Source: Myxococcota bacterium (GTDB taxonomy: Bacteria; Myxococcota_A; UBA796; JAJRTE01). From it: DNA of 64,000 nucleotides. The notes below the pieces were generated by a model. That model ran no database searches, had not been told where the DNA came from, and saw only the letters and a program-made list of their open reading frames with translations. Within the stretch, counting starts at the first letter, position 1; every line of letters begins with the position of its first letter. A program made the position numbers and the translations under genes. Below are positions 25,862 to 34,974 of this stretch, one piece after another. The DNA lies in NCBI GenBank assembly GCA_024278455.1, contig JAJRTE010000218.1, forward strand, positions 1 through 64,000. Reading direction: 5' to 3'.

Positions 25862-25884
25862 GGTGTCTCCTGGTGGCCGGCCTG

Positions 25885-27057
25885 CTACGCACCGCGCAAC
25901 GCGGCAACGATGAGTGCACGCACGTTGTTCTCGGTCAGCGGGACCGGGTTCGTGGCTCCGCTCGGGTCGGCGAACGCCAGCGCGGTGAGATCGTCGAGAC
26001 GATCCTCCCGCACACCGATGTCCTCCAGGGTACGGGGGATGTCCAGGGCCTCGCGCAGCTCGAGGATCCAGGCAAGAAGGCCATCGAAGGAGGAGTCGGC
26101 CAATTCGAGGTATCGGGCGAGCCTGGCTGCTTTTTCCAGGATGGCTCCCCGGTTGAACTGGAGCACGTAGGGCATGACGACCGCGTTGGTGAGTCCGTGC
26201 TGGGTATCGAACAGGGCGCCGGCGGCATGGGCCACGGCGTGCATGGCGCCGAGGCCTTTCTGGAACGCCGTGGCACCCATGGTGGATGCTGCCATCATCG
26301 CCGCCCGGGCCTCGAGGTCGGTGGGTACACGGTAGGCAGTCACCAGGGCGCGGCGGATGAGCCGAATGCCCTCGAGAGCGATCCCCTCGGCCATCGGGTG
26401 GAAGAACGGGCTGAAAAAGGCCTCGAGGTTGTGGGAGAGGGCGTCCATGCCGGTGAAGGCGGTCAGGGCGGGCGGGAGGCCCACGGTGAGGGCCGGGTCA
26501 CAGATCACGTGTCCGGGAAGCATCCGGGGATGGAAAATGATCTTCTTCCGGTGCGCGGTCTCGTCGGTGATGACCGATGCCCTGCCCACCTCCGACCCGG
26601 TGCCCGACGTGGTGGGCACGGCCACGACCGGGGCCATGCCGGCCACGTCGACTCGAGTGTACCAATCAGCGACATCCTCGAAATCCCAGAGGGGGCGGGT
26701 CTGGCCAACCATCAGCGCGACGGCCTTGCCCGCGTCCAGGGCGCTGCCGCCGCCGACCGCGACAACGCCGTCGTGGCCCCCGGCCTTGTACGCCGCCACG
26801 CCTGCCTCCACGTTGGCCCCGGTGGGGTTGGGCTTGACACCGCTGAACACCGCCGTCTCCATGCCGGCGTCACGCAGCAATGCCGCGACTCTGGGTATGA
26901 TCTCGGTCTTCTCGAGTCCAGGATCGGTGACCACGAGCGGACGGCCGATGCCCAGGGCCGCGCAGGCGTCCGGCAGCTCCTCGATACGACCGACACCGAA
27001 GCGGATGTTTGCCGGGTAGTTCCAGTTGACCGTGAACCGCGAATGCTTTTCTGCCAT
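25885..27057 (-). CDS. Iron-containing alcohol dehydrogenase
   Basis: A 390-residue group III alcohol dehydrogenase (CAGGAGGAATCACC before the ATG). The NAD(P)-binding part carries IRFGVGRIEELPD, PLVVTDPGLEK and the GGGSALDAGKA loop (about residues 102-112). AVPTTSGTGSEV (about 144-155) follows. The metal site is made by the Asp/His of FTGMDALSHNLEAFFSP and the paired His residues of MHAVAHAAGALFDTQHG. The enzyme interconverts an alcohol and an aldehyde/ketone in the cytoplasm. The neighbouring aldehyde dehydrogenase would complete alcohol to acid oxidation. Substrate range cannot be told. The family is certain. Confidence 0.95.
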   Translation of the reverse strand: MAEKHSRFTVNWNYPANIRFGVGRIEELPDACAALGIGRPLVVTDPGLEKTEIIPRVAALLRDAGMETAVFSGVKPNPTGANVEAGVAAYKAGGHDGVVAVGGGSALDAGKAVALMVGQTRPLWDFEDVADWYTRVDVAGMAPVVAVPTTSGTGSEVGRASVITDETAHRKKIIFHPRMLPGHVICDPALTVGLPPALTAFTGMDALSHNLEAFFSPFFHPMAEGIALEGIRLIRRALVTAYRVPTDLEARAAMMAASTMGATAFQKGLGAMHAVAHAAGALFDTQHGLTNAVVMPYVLQFNRGAILEKAARLARYLELADSSFDGLLAWILELREALDIPRTLEDIGVREDRLDDLTALAFADPSGATNPVPLTENNVRALIVAALRGA

Positions 27058-27118
27058 GGTGATTCCTCCTGCCGGCCACTGCCGCCGGAAGCCGATTCGC
27101 GTCCGCGTTGGACCGAGC

Positions 27119-28513
27119 CTAGAGCGGCGACACCCTCAGATGGAACGACTTGGGCCGCGTCAGGTGCTCATAGCCGACTCGAGACAACGTGCACCCCCGG
27201 CCGGTGTCCTTGACTCCGACCCAGGCCAGGGCCGGGTCCAGGTAATCGCAACGATTCATGAAAATGGTACCGGTTTCGATCCGCAGGCCGATGGCCTGCG
27301 CTTCTTCCATGTCCATGGTGGCCACCACCGCCGTCAGTCCGTAGGGGCTGTCGTTCATCAACTCGATCGCCTGCTCGTCCGACTCCACCTTCATGATACC
27401 CACCACCGGGCCGAACGTCTCCTCGGTCATCACCCGCATCGAATGGTCCACGTCCACGAGCACCTGCGGAGCCAGGTAGGGGGTTCCGGGGCGCGCCTCG
27501 GGGAATCGTGATGGGTCGATGAGCGCTCGAGCACCCTGGGACACGGCTTCCTGGACCTGCCCGCGGATGAACTCGGCGGCGGACAGCCGGACCACGGGCC
27601 CGAGTGTCGTGTCGGGGTCGGTCGGGTCGCCCAGTTTGTAGGCGTTGGTGAGCGCAACGAACCCGTCCAGGAAGGTATCATACACGTCCTTGTGGACATA
27701 GATCCGCTCGATACCGCAGCATGACTGGCCCGCATTGAAGAACGCCCCGTCAACGAGCATCTCGATGGTGTGCTTCATCGGGGCGTCCGGACGGACGTAG
27801 GCGGGGTCCTTGCCGCCCAGCTCGAGGCCACAGGCGATGAACTTGTCGGCGGCTGCGCGGTGGACGTCCCGTCCGCCCTCCACCGATCCGGTGAACGCGA
27901 CGTGCGCCGTGACCGGATGAGCGATGGCCCGCGCAACGCCCTCGTGGCTCATGTGGATGTGCTGCAACACCCCCGGCGGAAGTCCGGCGTCCCTCCCCGC
28001 TTCCTCGAACCGCTCGGCGACGAGCGGGGTCTGGGCGGAATGCTTCAGCACCACCGTGTTCCCCGCGGCCAGCGCGGGGACGACCGCGTTGACCGCGGTC
28101 AGCATGGGGTAGTTCCAGGGTGCGACGACGAGCACGACCCCCAGCGCCTCGCGCTGGATGTAGCGCACGAAACCAGGCTTCTCCGGAACCTGGATGTCGG
28201 CAAGCGACGGCTCGGCGATGTCGAGCATGTGGCGGGCACGCTCCTCGAACCCGTCCACTTCCCCCGGACTGTGCGCGATGGGACGCCCCATCTGCCAGGT
28301 GAGTTCCTCGGCGAGCTGTGTCCTGCGTGCCACCATGGCATCCACGAATCGGTGCAACAGCGACACCCGATGCTCGAGAGGCAAGCGCTTCCAATACCGC
28401 TGTATGCTCGCCGACGTCTCCATTATCTTGTCGATTTCTTCTCCTGTCGCCAGCGGCCGCTCCACGTAGACACGCCCGTCGACGGGCGATAGGACTTTCA
28501 ATGTCTTACCCAT
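27119..28513 (-). CDS. NAD(P)-dependent aldehyde dehydrogenase
   Basis: A 464-residue aldehyde dehydrogenase, first gene of the operon (AGGAAGCGCATC before the ATG). Visible motifs are APWNYPMLTAVNAVVPALAAGNTVVLKHS (coenzyme-binding), VAFTGSVEGG, LELGGKDPAYV (general base Glu, about residue 230), FFNAGQSCCG with the catalytic Cys (about 264) and EETFGPVVG. The C-terminal NRCDYLDPALAWVGVKDTGRGCTLSRVGYEHLT resembles the semialdehyde-type subgroup. It oxidises an aldehyde to the acid, probably produced by the adjacent iron alcohol dehydrogenase. With the flavin oxidoreductase it makes up a small catabolic or detoxifying unit. Substrate not determinable. Confidence 0.95.
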   Translation of the reverse strand: MGKTLKVLSPVDGRVYVERPLATGEEIDKIMETSASIQRYWKRLPLEHRVSLLHRFVDAMVARRTQLAEELTWQMGRPIAHSPGEVDGFEERARHMLDIAEPSLADIQVPEKPGFVRYIQREALGVVLVVAPWNYPMLTAVNAVVPALAAGNTVVLKHSAQTPLVAERFEEAGRDAGLPPGVLQHIHMSHEGVARAIAHPVTAHVAFTGSVEGGRDVHRAAADKFIACGLELGGKDPAYVRPDAPMKHTIEMLVDGAFFNAGQSCCGIERIYVHKDVYDTFLDGFVALTNAYKLGDPTDPDTTLGPVVRLSAAEFIRGQVQEAVSQGARALIDPSRFPEARPGTPYLAPQVLVDVDHSMRVMTEETFGPVVGIMKVESDEQAIELMNDSPYGLTAVVATMDMEEAQAIGLRIETGTIFMNRCDYLDPALAWVGVKDTGRGCTLSRVGYEHLTRPKSFHLRVSPL

Positions 28514-28919
28514 GATGCGCTTCCTGTTCGATCACGTTGGATGGTCGTCGGTGCCCGATGTCTTGCCCCGTGCAACCCCGGGCGGCTCCTGCGGAGGCTA
28601 CACAATCCTGGAAGCTGCGTCAAGCACGAGACGCCGGGGGCATCCTCGAGATCGGATCGGTGCAGCTCACGTGAGCAGACGGCGCGTTCAAAGATCTCGA
28701 GATGGTAGTTTGCCCTTTCGAGCGCTGTCCAACTCTGGTACACTTCTCCCGGGATCTACTCCGAGGATGCCGGTTGCGGGGCACGGCGCGTCGCGGGCCC
28801 GGGACGCCGGGCAGCAGTGCCCCCCCCGGATCTTGGAGGCCGTATCGACCGTGCCTGCCGTTTCGCGGTTGGAGGAAACGCCCTCCCGGCAAGCACACGG
28901 ACAACTCGGGAGGCGTCTC
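28514..28919 (+). other. Divergent intergenic region upstream of exported cluster
   Basis: About 400 bp between the aldehyde dehydrogenase gene (minus) and the exported-protein gene (plus). The plus frame is open through here, but its translation is Arg/Pro/Ser-rich and ends just where a signal peptide with its own ribosome-binding site begins, so I treat it as non-coding. No clear promoter was fixed. Confidence 0.5.
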
Positions 28920-31538
28920 TTGCGAAGCTGCTGGACTGGACTCTGTGGTGCTGCTGCCGGCCTCGTGGCCACCTTCCTGCCGGTACTGGCCGCCCAGGCG
29001 GAATCCACCTCGAGCCAGGTCATCGACCTGGGTGAACCCTTTTCCGGGGAGGGTGTGGACTTCTCCAAGCCTTTCACGGTGACAACCCGGTCTGACGCCG
29101 AATCCGTGACGGCCGTTTTCATCCGCATGCACTGGGGACCGTGGGGTACCGGTATGCGGGAGAAACAGACCTCGTGCGAAGGACTGCGGCTCACGCTGGA
29201 GGACCATTTTTCCATCACCAGGCTCAGGGACAACGCTTTCGGCCAGGTCCCCCTCCACGACCTGGTCGACGAGACGCCCATGGCGCTCGGCCAGGGGGGG
29301 GAGCCCACGCCCCCGGTCACCTGTACGCTGTGCACGCAGCCCGACTACAGGCGGTTCGAGGACAAGCCGGTTTTCGTGAGCGGGCAGGGAGTCGCCGACC
29401 CCGGAAACCCGGGAGTGCTCACCGTTCCAGTCCATGCCCCTGACTTCTTCCGGCCCGGTGCCGACTACTGCCTCATCCTCGTGGAACAGAACATCACACA
29501 CGACGTCGATCTCGCCGTCCGAAAGCAGCTCGAGGCCACGTTCATCGGCTATGCGGACTGCGAATCCAAGGAGAGGACCCGCGAGAACTCGGGCCTGGAG
29601 GCCGGGCGCGTTTCCTCCCCCGAGGCCTGCCGGTCGGTGCACCTGGGCCAACTCTTCAAGACCGTCCGCGTGGCCGACGCCCAGCCCGGAGAGGCGGAGC
29701 GGGTCGAGGCGCTCATCTTCGACACCCTGTTCAAGCCCAGCTTGATGACCACCCGGAACGCCATCGCGGACCTGGCCGCAACCTGGCCCGACGCACTGCC
29801 CCGCCGCCGCGACGTGCTGTGGAGCCAGTGGACGGCGACAGGGGACTTCCACCGAAAGACACCCGCATGCCCCCTGTGCGAACTCACCGCGGTCGCCCTG
29901 GTGGGCAACGGCATCCTGGACCGGGAGTGCAAGGAGACGCGCCAGACCTCGGTGTGCCGGTATGCCGGCCCTTCCAAGCGGACCGTGACGGAGGTCGTCC
30001 CGCTTTTCGACCCGCTGAACGACGGCGTCCAAGGGTTCGACATCCTCCTCGAGGCGGACGGCAACCCCCGAACACCCGACAGCGTGAAGCTCGAAGCGAC
30101 AGCCGAAGAGCTGAAGCTGCCCGGCACCTCGATCACACTCGCGGACGTCTACGCCCGGTATGCCACCGATTTCGTCACGCGCGCAGAAGGGTTTCTCGAT
30201 GGCACCCTATCCGCTGACCTGGTGCCCAACACGTTCGACCGGTTCATCGCCCGGCTCCCCTTGGCATCCCCCCGGGACCCGGTGGTCCGGCTCCTCGCTG
30301 CCCTCGAGCTGGACAACCGTTCCCTCGCCCTCGGCGAACTCGCCGCCGAATTGCTGGCCGTCAGGGGCCACCTCGAAAGGGCCGGCAGGCGTGTCTACCG
30401 GGCCATCGACAGCCAGAGACGGGTCGCCAGCATCGGCGTCGTCGTTGCCACCGGAAGCCGCGGCGGCGGGATCGTGCTCTGGCTCGAGCCGGACGGCGAC
30501 CCCACCACGTCGGACCGTTCTGAACTGGACGTCCAGCCGGGCGCCCTGACGCTCCCGGGATCGGACGTGAGCCTCGAGGACTTGCTGCAGCTCGTGGCGG
30601 GCAAGATACGGGTGGCCGCGATCGATCCCGAAAGTTGGCAGCCGATAGAGGACCTCATGGATGAGGAGACCCCCCTCGGCCGGCCTTTCTACCCGGTATG
30701 GAAGGCCACCGCACCTCGCGACCTTCGACCGCAGCGCGAGGCGGTGCTGGATCGCTGGGAGGCGCTCGTCGCTGTCCTCGACAAGGCGTCCGCAGCCGTC
30801 CGGAGAAAGGGGCTCAACGACCTGGACGCCTACAAACTGGTCGGCCGCTGGCTCAATCCGCTCCTCGAGGGCCCCGACGGCTCCTCCCGCGGCTCCCTTC
30901 TCGAGCACGGCATGAAACTCCTCGAGAACATGCGTAGCTACCACAGAATGGCCGAGCCGTGGGACACGCGCTACGAGGAACTCGGCGTGAGGCTCAGCCT
31001 GGAGGACATCTCCACCCGTGCCGCGGTGATGGATGCCCAGGCCGCACTGACTCAGACATCGTTCTTCGATCAGTTCGTCACGCCGAGCCTGGGGTACGAG
31101 CAGATCACCTTCCCTGATGGCACGGTCGACGGCACGGTGGCGCTCAAGCTGAACGTCTACGCCTATCCGAACGCCGTCGACGAACCCATGTGGAGCAACG
31201 GGTTCAAGGCGGACTTGCGACGGCTCTTCTCGCTCCAGGTGGGTTTGCTGGGCACAGGCGGGCTCGTCCAAGACGCCGCGGAGACGGAATCGACACCCGG
31301 AATCGGCCCCGGTGGCCGCTACGAGGGCGTGATTTCCGGACTCCCGCCGCTGTCGTTCGGTATCGGCGCACAGGTGCTTCCCTACGTCACGTTGTCAGCG
31401 GGCGGGGTTTGGATGGCGGAGCACACCACCACGCTCCAGGGTGAACGCCCGCGCCCGGTGGTGTGCGCGGGGCGAGGCGTGTTCCTCGAGATCAACGCTT
31501 TCTCCTACTTCCGCAAGCTGTACCAGGGCAACGAGTGA
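28920..31538 (+). CDS. Large exported protein of unknown function, likely TTG start
   Basis: TTG 28920 has GGGAGG six bases upstream and is directly followed by a signal peptide, RSCWTGLCGAAAGLVATF then LPVLAAQAES. The frame is open further back (to 28512, with ATG 28767), but that part looks non-coding. The 872-residue mature protein is rich in short Cys motifs (CTLCTQPDY, CPLCELTAV), with VADPGNPGVLTVPVHAPDF and two similar units: VPLFDPLNDGVQGFDILLEADGNPRTPDSVKLEATAEELKLPGTSITLADVYARY, and later VLWLEPDGDPTTSDRSELDVQPGALTLPGSDVSLEDLLQL. The end (YEQITFPDGTVDGTVALKLN, GAQVLPYVTLSAGGVWMAE) may be a beta-structured tail. I do not recognise the family. It heads an operon with two further genes. 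Confidence 0.6.
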   Translation: MRSCWTGLCGAAAGLVATFLPVLAAQAESTSSQVIDLGEPFSGEGVDFSKPFTVTTRSDAESVTAVFIRMHWGPWGTGMREKQTSCEGLRLTLEDHFSITRLRDNAFGQVPLHDLVDETPMALGQGGEPTPPVTCTLCTQPDYRRFEDKPVFVSGQGVADPGNPGVLTVPVHAPDFFRPGADYCLILVEQNITHDVDLAVRKQLEATFIGYADCESKERTRENSGLEAGRVSSPEACRSVHLGQLFKTVRVADAQPGEAERVEALIFDTLFKPSLMTTRNAIADLAATWPDALPRRRDVLWSQWTATGDFHRKTPACPLCELTAVALVGNGILDRECKETRQTSVCRYAGPSKRTVTEVVPLFDPLNDGVQGFDILLEADGNPRTPDSVKLEATAEELKLPGTSITLADVYARYATDFVTRAEGFLDGTLSADLVPNTFDRFIARLPLASPRDPVVRLLAALELDNRSLALGELAAELLAVRGHLERAGRRVYRAIDSQRRVASIGVVVATGSRGGGIVLWLEPDGDPTTSDRSELDVQPGALTLPGSDVSLEDLLQLVAGKIRVAAIDPESWQPIEDLMDEETPLGRPFYPVWKATAPRDLRPQREAVLDRWEALVAVLDKASAAVRRKGLNDLDAYKLVGRWLNPLLEGPDGSSRGSLLEHGMKLLENMRSYHRMAEPWDTRYEELGVRLSLEDISTRAAVMDAQAALTQTSFFDQFVTPSLGYEQITFPDGTVDGTVALKLNVYAYPNAVDEPMWSNGFKADLRRLFSLQVGLLGTGGLVQDAAETESTPGIGPGGRYEGVISGLPPLSFGIGAQVLPYVTLSAGGVWMAEHTTTLQGERPRPVVCAGRGVFLEINAFSYFRKLYQGNE

Positions 31539-31605
31539 CCATGTGCCGACATGTCGGGATTCCAAGATTGTTCCAGCTCCAAGATCTTCGACGGGAGGAC
31601 GAATC

Positions 31606-31935
31606 ATGACCACGGGAAGCGAAATCCGGGAAGTCACGCTGCAACCCGTCCGGGCACGCCCCGGGGACTCGATCACCGCCACGGTACGGTACCGGGTGCG
31701 CGGTGCAGAGCCGGTGCTGCACCTCGAGGTTTCTTCCGGCTACGCCGTGTCTCCACCGGAGATCCCGGTTCCCAGGACTCGGACCGAAGCCCGCGTCACC
31801 TTCGTCGTGGAGCGGGACGAGGGGGAGAGAGCGCGCGGGTACGGACCGGCCGCAACCGGCCGCGACCTGTGCGTGGTCACCTTCCGCCTGGGCCACGGCG
31901 CGGTGATGGACGCCAATCTCTGGATCGAAGCGTGA
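31606..31935 (+). CDS. Small Ig-like beta protein
   Basis: ATG 31606 follows GGGAGG. The 109-residue product has no signal peptide and consists of alternating beta segments (IREVTLQPVRARPGDSITATVRYRV, then LHLEVSSGYAVSPPEIPVP and CVVTFRLGHGAVMDANLWIEA), like a single Ig-like or sulfur-oxidation SoxZ-like sandwich. I cannot name the family. It lies 67 bp after the large exported protein and 51 bp before the lipoprotein gene, so all three are likely co-transcribed. Confidence 0.5.
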   Translation: MTTGSEIREVTLQPVRARPGDSITATVRYRVRGAEPVLHLEVSSGYAVSPPEIPVPRTRTEARVTFVVERDEGERARGYGPAATGRDLCVVTFRLGHGAVMDANLWIEA

Positions 31936-31986
31936 CACGCGGGAGGAGCCGGCGTGCAGCGGAATTCGAGCAGCGAGGAGGACGGC

Positions 31987-33732
31987 ATGGTAGAAGAACG
32001 GACCGGCGAACGACACGGGGCGGGCTGGCACGTGCGAGGCCGGGCCGGTGCGGGTCTGGTCGCCATGGGCACGCTGCTCGCGACGTGCGGCGGCAACGAA
32101 AGCGCCTTGGAAGTGATCTACCAGGTCTGGGATGCGGACTCGAATTGCTACCAGACCTGCGGGACCATCGATCCGCCTGCCGACCTCGGCGTAACCGACA
32201 CCTGCGACACCGGCCCGGCCGCCTGCGAGATCGTACTCGGAGAGACGACCGTGCGGGTCATCGCCCTGTACGACAACGTGCGCTTCGATGAGCCGCTGAC
32301 TGCCCCGGCACCGGCGTTCATGGCATACATCGACGGCAACGAATGGGCCGGGGGAGGAGCCGATCCAGCCGACTGGATTCCCCACCGCCGTAACCCGCAC
32401 GAAGCCTGGTTCGAACTATACCGCAATCTGCCCTATGCCACCGGCGACTCGCTCTGGTTCCGCGTGCTGGCTGCCAACGACTTTTTCCAGGACTCGGTCC
32501 GGTTCAAGCTGCGGCCACCCGCGCTGTCCGTTACCATCGAATCATGTCCAGAAGACGGCGACTGTGAACTCCCCGCCGGACTTGGCCAGGCGACCGTGCT
32601 GGTCGAGGGTCCGGCCTACGTCGACGAACCCGTGACCGCCTGGGAGCGATCCAACGGCGTGAAGGTAGCTGGCACCGAGCAAGAGGTCGCGCTCTCGAGA
32701 ACGAGCAGCGAACGCGGGCAGGGCGAGTTGGCTTTCGCCGTGCCGGGGACAGCCTCCACGGTGTGGGAGATCGTCGTCCAGGTCGCCGACCTGAGTGCGA
32801 CCTCGCAGCCGGTCCATGTCCGCCGGCCCGAGGACATCGAACTCGCCGTCAGTGCCACCAAGCCGACTGCCGAAACCGCAGACTTCGGTGGAGAGCCGCA
32901 CATCGACCGTTCCGCCGGGGACCTCGAGACATGCCGGCAACTCTACATCGCCGTGGAGACACCGGACATGCCTCCGGCCGGCACCGTCGATGTGACGACA
33001 TCGTTCGGCGTCCTCGAGGGCAAGGCCGCGGGCAACCCGGTCACCTTGAGCCTTGACGGCACCGGATTCGCCACTGGCCTACTCACCTGGGATCCCCCGG
33101 ACGACGGCTCGACGACGATCCAGGTCCAGGCAGTCGCGGACGGGCTCGAGACCAGGACACTGTCTTTCGACCTCGAGCCGGTGTATTCCGATTCAGCGGT
33201 GCTTCTCCCGCCGCCGGCGCCGGTGCAGGTCAGCGCCGCGGGCAGCGAGGAAACACGGCTGTCTGGTTGGTTCGTCGCCCCCGAAGGCGCGGAGATCTCT
33301 CCAGACCTCGAAGCGTGGGTGGTCGTTGGCGCGACGGCGTCGAGCACTTCCGAGCCGCTCCCGTGCGGGACACCGATTCCAGCCGCCTACCTCCAGTGTG
33401 ATCCCGGGCGGCTCACCGGGTCCGACGCCGGTGGGTGCCTGCTCACCCCCGACGGCGTGACCCTGGATCCGGACGGCACATTCCACGTCACGCTCACCTC
33501 GGGCGTCTGCTTCGCCGGCGAGGTCACGGTGGCGGTTCATGGCTACCGGTATCTCGAGTCGGAAGGTTGCCTGGGGGAGCGGGCGGTTAGTTCCACGCCC
33601 GAAATGCTGGCCGAAGTCACCGCGACCTACGTGGCCTCCAGCGAATCGAGCACGCCGGCGCCTGGACCGGAGACCCTGCCCACCCCCACCCTCCCCCCTT
33701 CGGGCGTTGTGACGCCTACGCCTGGGCTGTAA
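31987..33732 (+). CDS. Lipoprotein with tandem beta-sandwich domains
   Basis: ATG 31987 has GAGGAGGA upstream; an in-frame ATG at 31954 lacks such a site. After a basic start, the hydrophobic stretch AGAGLVAMGTLLATC ends in a lipobox Cys (about residue 34). The 581-residue product is acidic and Cys-containing. Paired-beta modules read VIYQVWDADSNCYQTCGTID, FRVLAANDFFQDSVRF, VEGPAYVDEPVTAWERSNG, VTLSLDGTGFATGLLTWDPPDDGSTTIQVQAV and FHVTLTSGVCFAGEVTVAVHGYRY. A Pro/Thr tail follows (GPETLPTPTLPPSG). The modules look like fibronectin/Ig-like domains of a surface lipoprotein. No catalytic site is visible; family not recognised. Confidence 0.65.
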   Translation: MVEERTGERHGAGWHVRGRAGAGLVAMGTLLATCGGNESALEVIYQVWDADSNCYQTCGTIDPPADLGVTDTCDTGPAACEIVLGETTVRVIALYDNVRFDEPLTAPAPAFMAYIDGNEWAGGGADPADWIPHRRNPHEAWFELYRNLPYATGDSLWFRVLAANDFFQDSVRFKLRPPALSVTIESCPEDGDCELPAGLGQATVLVEGPAYVDEPVTAWERSNGVKVAGTEQEVALSRTSSERGQGELAFAVPGTASTVWEIVVQVADLSATSQPVHVRRPEDIELAVSATKPTAETADFGGEPHIDRSAGDLETCRQLYIAVETPDMPPAGTVDVTTSFGVLEGKAAGNPVTLSLDGTGFATGLLTWDPPDDGSTTIQVQAVADGLETRTLSFDLEPVYSDSAVLLPPPAPVQVSAAGSEETRLSGWFVAPEGAEISPDLEAWVVVGATASSTSEPLPCGTPIPAAYLQCDPGRLTGSDAGGCLLTPDGVTLDPDGTFHVTLTSGVCFAGEVTVAVHGYRYLESEGCLGERAVSSTPEMLAEVTATYVASSESSTPAPGPETLPTPTLPPSGVVTPTPGL

Positions 33733-33764
33733 CCTGTTTCGTGCTACCAGACGGACTGCCGCCT

Positions 33765-33785
33765 TTGACCCGTGCCACGGGTCAA
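33765..33785 (+). terminator. 21-bp perfect inverted repeat, possible terminator
   Basis: TTGACCCGTG-C-CACGGGTCAA lies 33 bp after the lipoprotein stop and is palindromic over 21 bp. As RNA it gives an eight-base-pair GC-rich stem with a five-base loop. No T-run follows, so it could equally be an operator for the diguanylate cyclase gene that starts at 33972. Confidence 0.45.
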
Positions 33786-33971
33786 GACCCTCGACGCACA
33801 CCCCACGACACGGTACGCTGGGGGAAGGGGGCGGGCGGCATGCGCTTCGGATGATTCACGCGCCGCACCGCGCGCATTCGTCCGGGAGAGCGGCCCTGGG
33901 AGCACCTGGCCTCTCGGCGGTACTCCCGGCCACCGCGGTCCTGGCGACAGCCCTGTCGGAGGAACGGAACG

Positions 33972-34871
33972 ATGACGAACAGCGACCGGCTGCTCCGGGA
34001 GATAGCAGACCATGTTTTCGAGGGCATGTTCGTCGTGGACAAAGACCGGCGCGTGCTGCTGTGGAACCGGGAAGCCGAACAGATCACGGGGTTCGAGCGT
34101 TCCGAAGTCGTGGGCGGCCTGTGTCACGACAACGGGCTTGAGCACGCCGATGACACGGGCTGCGTGCTTTGCCACGCGGACTGCCCCCTGCTGCGCACGC
34201 TCCAGGATGACCGGACGACCGAGGAGCGGGTCTACATCCACCACAAGAGCGGGCACCGGCTTCCCGTCCGGGTGAGAAACGTTCCCGTGCATGACAACGG
34301 TCGTGTTGTCGCCGCGGTGCAACTGTTTCATGACCTGACCGCGGAGGTGGAGAAAGAGAGACGCATTTCGGAACTCGAGGCGCTGTCCCGGACGGACGCC
34401 CTGACCCGCCTTCCTAATCGAATGGCGCTCGAGTCCATCGTTCGGCGCCGGCTCGATGAGCGTCGCCGGTACGGTACGCCGGTCGCACTGGCGATCATGG
34501 ACGTGGACCGCTTCAAGCAGATCAACGACACCCACGGACATGGAGCGGGAGACCTGGTCCTGCAATCGGTGGCGAGCACGCTCCGGCGCAACGTACGGCT
34601 CGCCGATACCGTGGGACGGTGGGGGGGAGACGAATTCGTCGCGATTCTACCCAACATCGACATGGAAGGATTGGCCCGGATACTCGATCGCCTGCGTGCC
34701 CTCGCGGCAGCCAGCCAGGTGAAGGTCGCGCACACCACGGTCGGTGTCTCGCTGTCGATGGGAGCCACGTTGGCGGAAGAGTCCGACACGTTCCAGACCA
34801 TCCTGACCCGGGCCGATAGACTGCTCTACGAAAGCAAGGATGGCGGACGAAACCGTGTTACGATCCGGTAG
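33972..34871 (+). CDS. PAS-GGDEF diguanylate cyclase
   Basis: ATG 33972 follows GGAGGAACGGAACG. The 299-residue cytoplasmic protein has an N-terminal PAS domain (about residues 8-120) with VFEGMFVVDKDRRVLLWNREAEQITGF, then the unusual Cys pair motif CVLCHADC (about 64-71) and a PAC segment HHKSGHRLPVRVRN. A short coiled linker EKERRISELEALSRTDALT leads to the GGDEF domain. The active-site motif is GRWGGDEFVAILP (GGDEF at about 217-221). The substrate-loop MDVDRFKQINDTHGH is intact, so it should synthesise c-di-GMP. An RxxD inhibitory site is not obvious before the motif. The Cys-rich PAS loop might bind a metal or redox cofactor (inference). It stands alone before an rRNA-methyltransferase-like gene. 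Confidence 0.95.
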   Translation: MTNSDRLLREIADHVFEGMFVVDKDRRVLLWNREAEQITGFERSEVVGGLCHDNGLEHADDTGCVLCHADCPLLRTLQDDRTTEERVYIHHKSGHRLPVRVRNVPVHDNGRVVAAVQLFHDLTAEVEKERRISELEALSRTDALTRLPNRMALESIVRRRLDERRRYGTPVALAIMDVDRFKQINDTHGHGAGDLVLQSVASTLRRNVRLADTVGRWGGDEFVAILPNIDMEGLARILDRLRALAAASQVKVAHTTVGVSLSMGATLAEESDTFQTILTRADRLLYESKDGGRNRVTIR

Positions 34872-34974
34872 GATTGGGTTCCGATCCCGGGGCACGGGAA
34901 ACCGTACTCGAACCGCTGGAGCAGCGGTCTTCCCCCCACCGACCGGGCATGCACTACGCCGAAACTGTCGAGGT

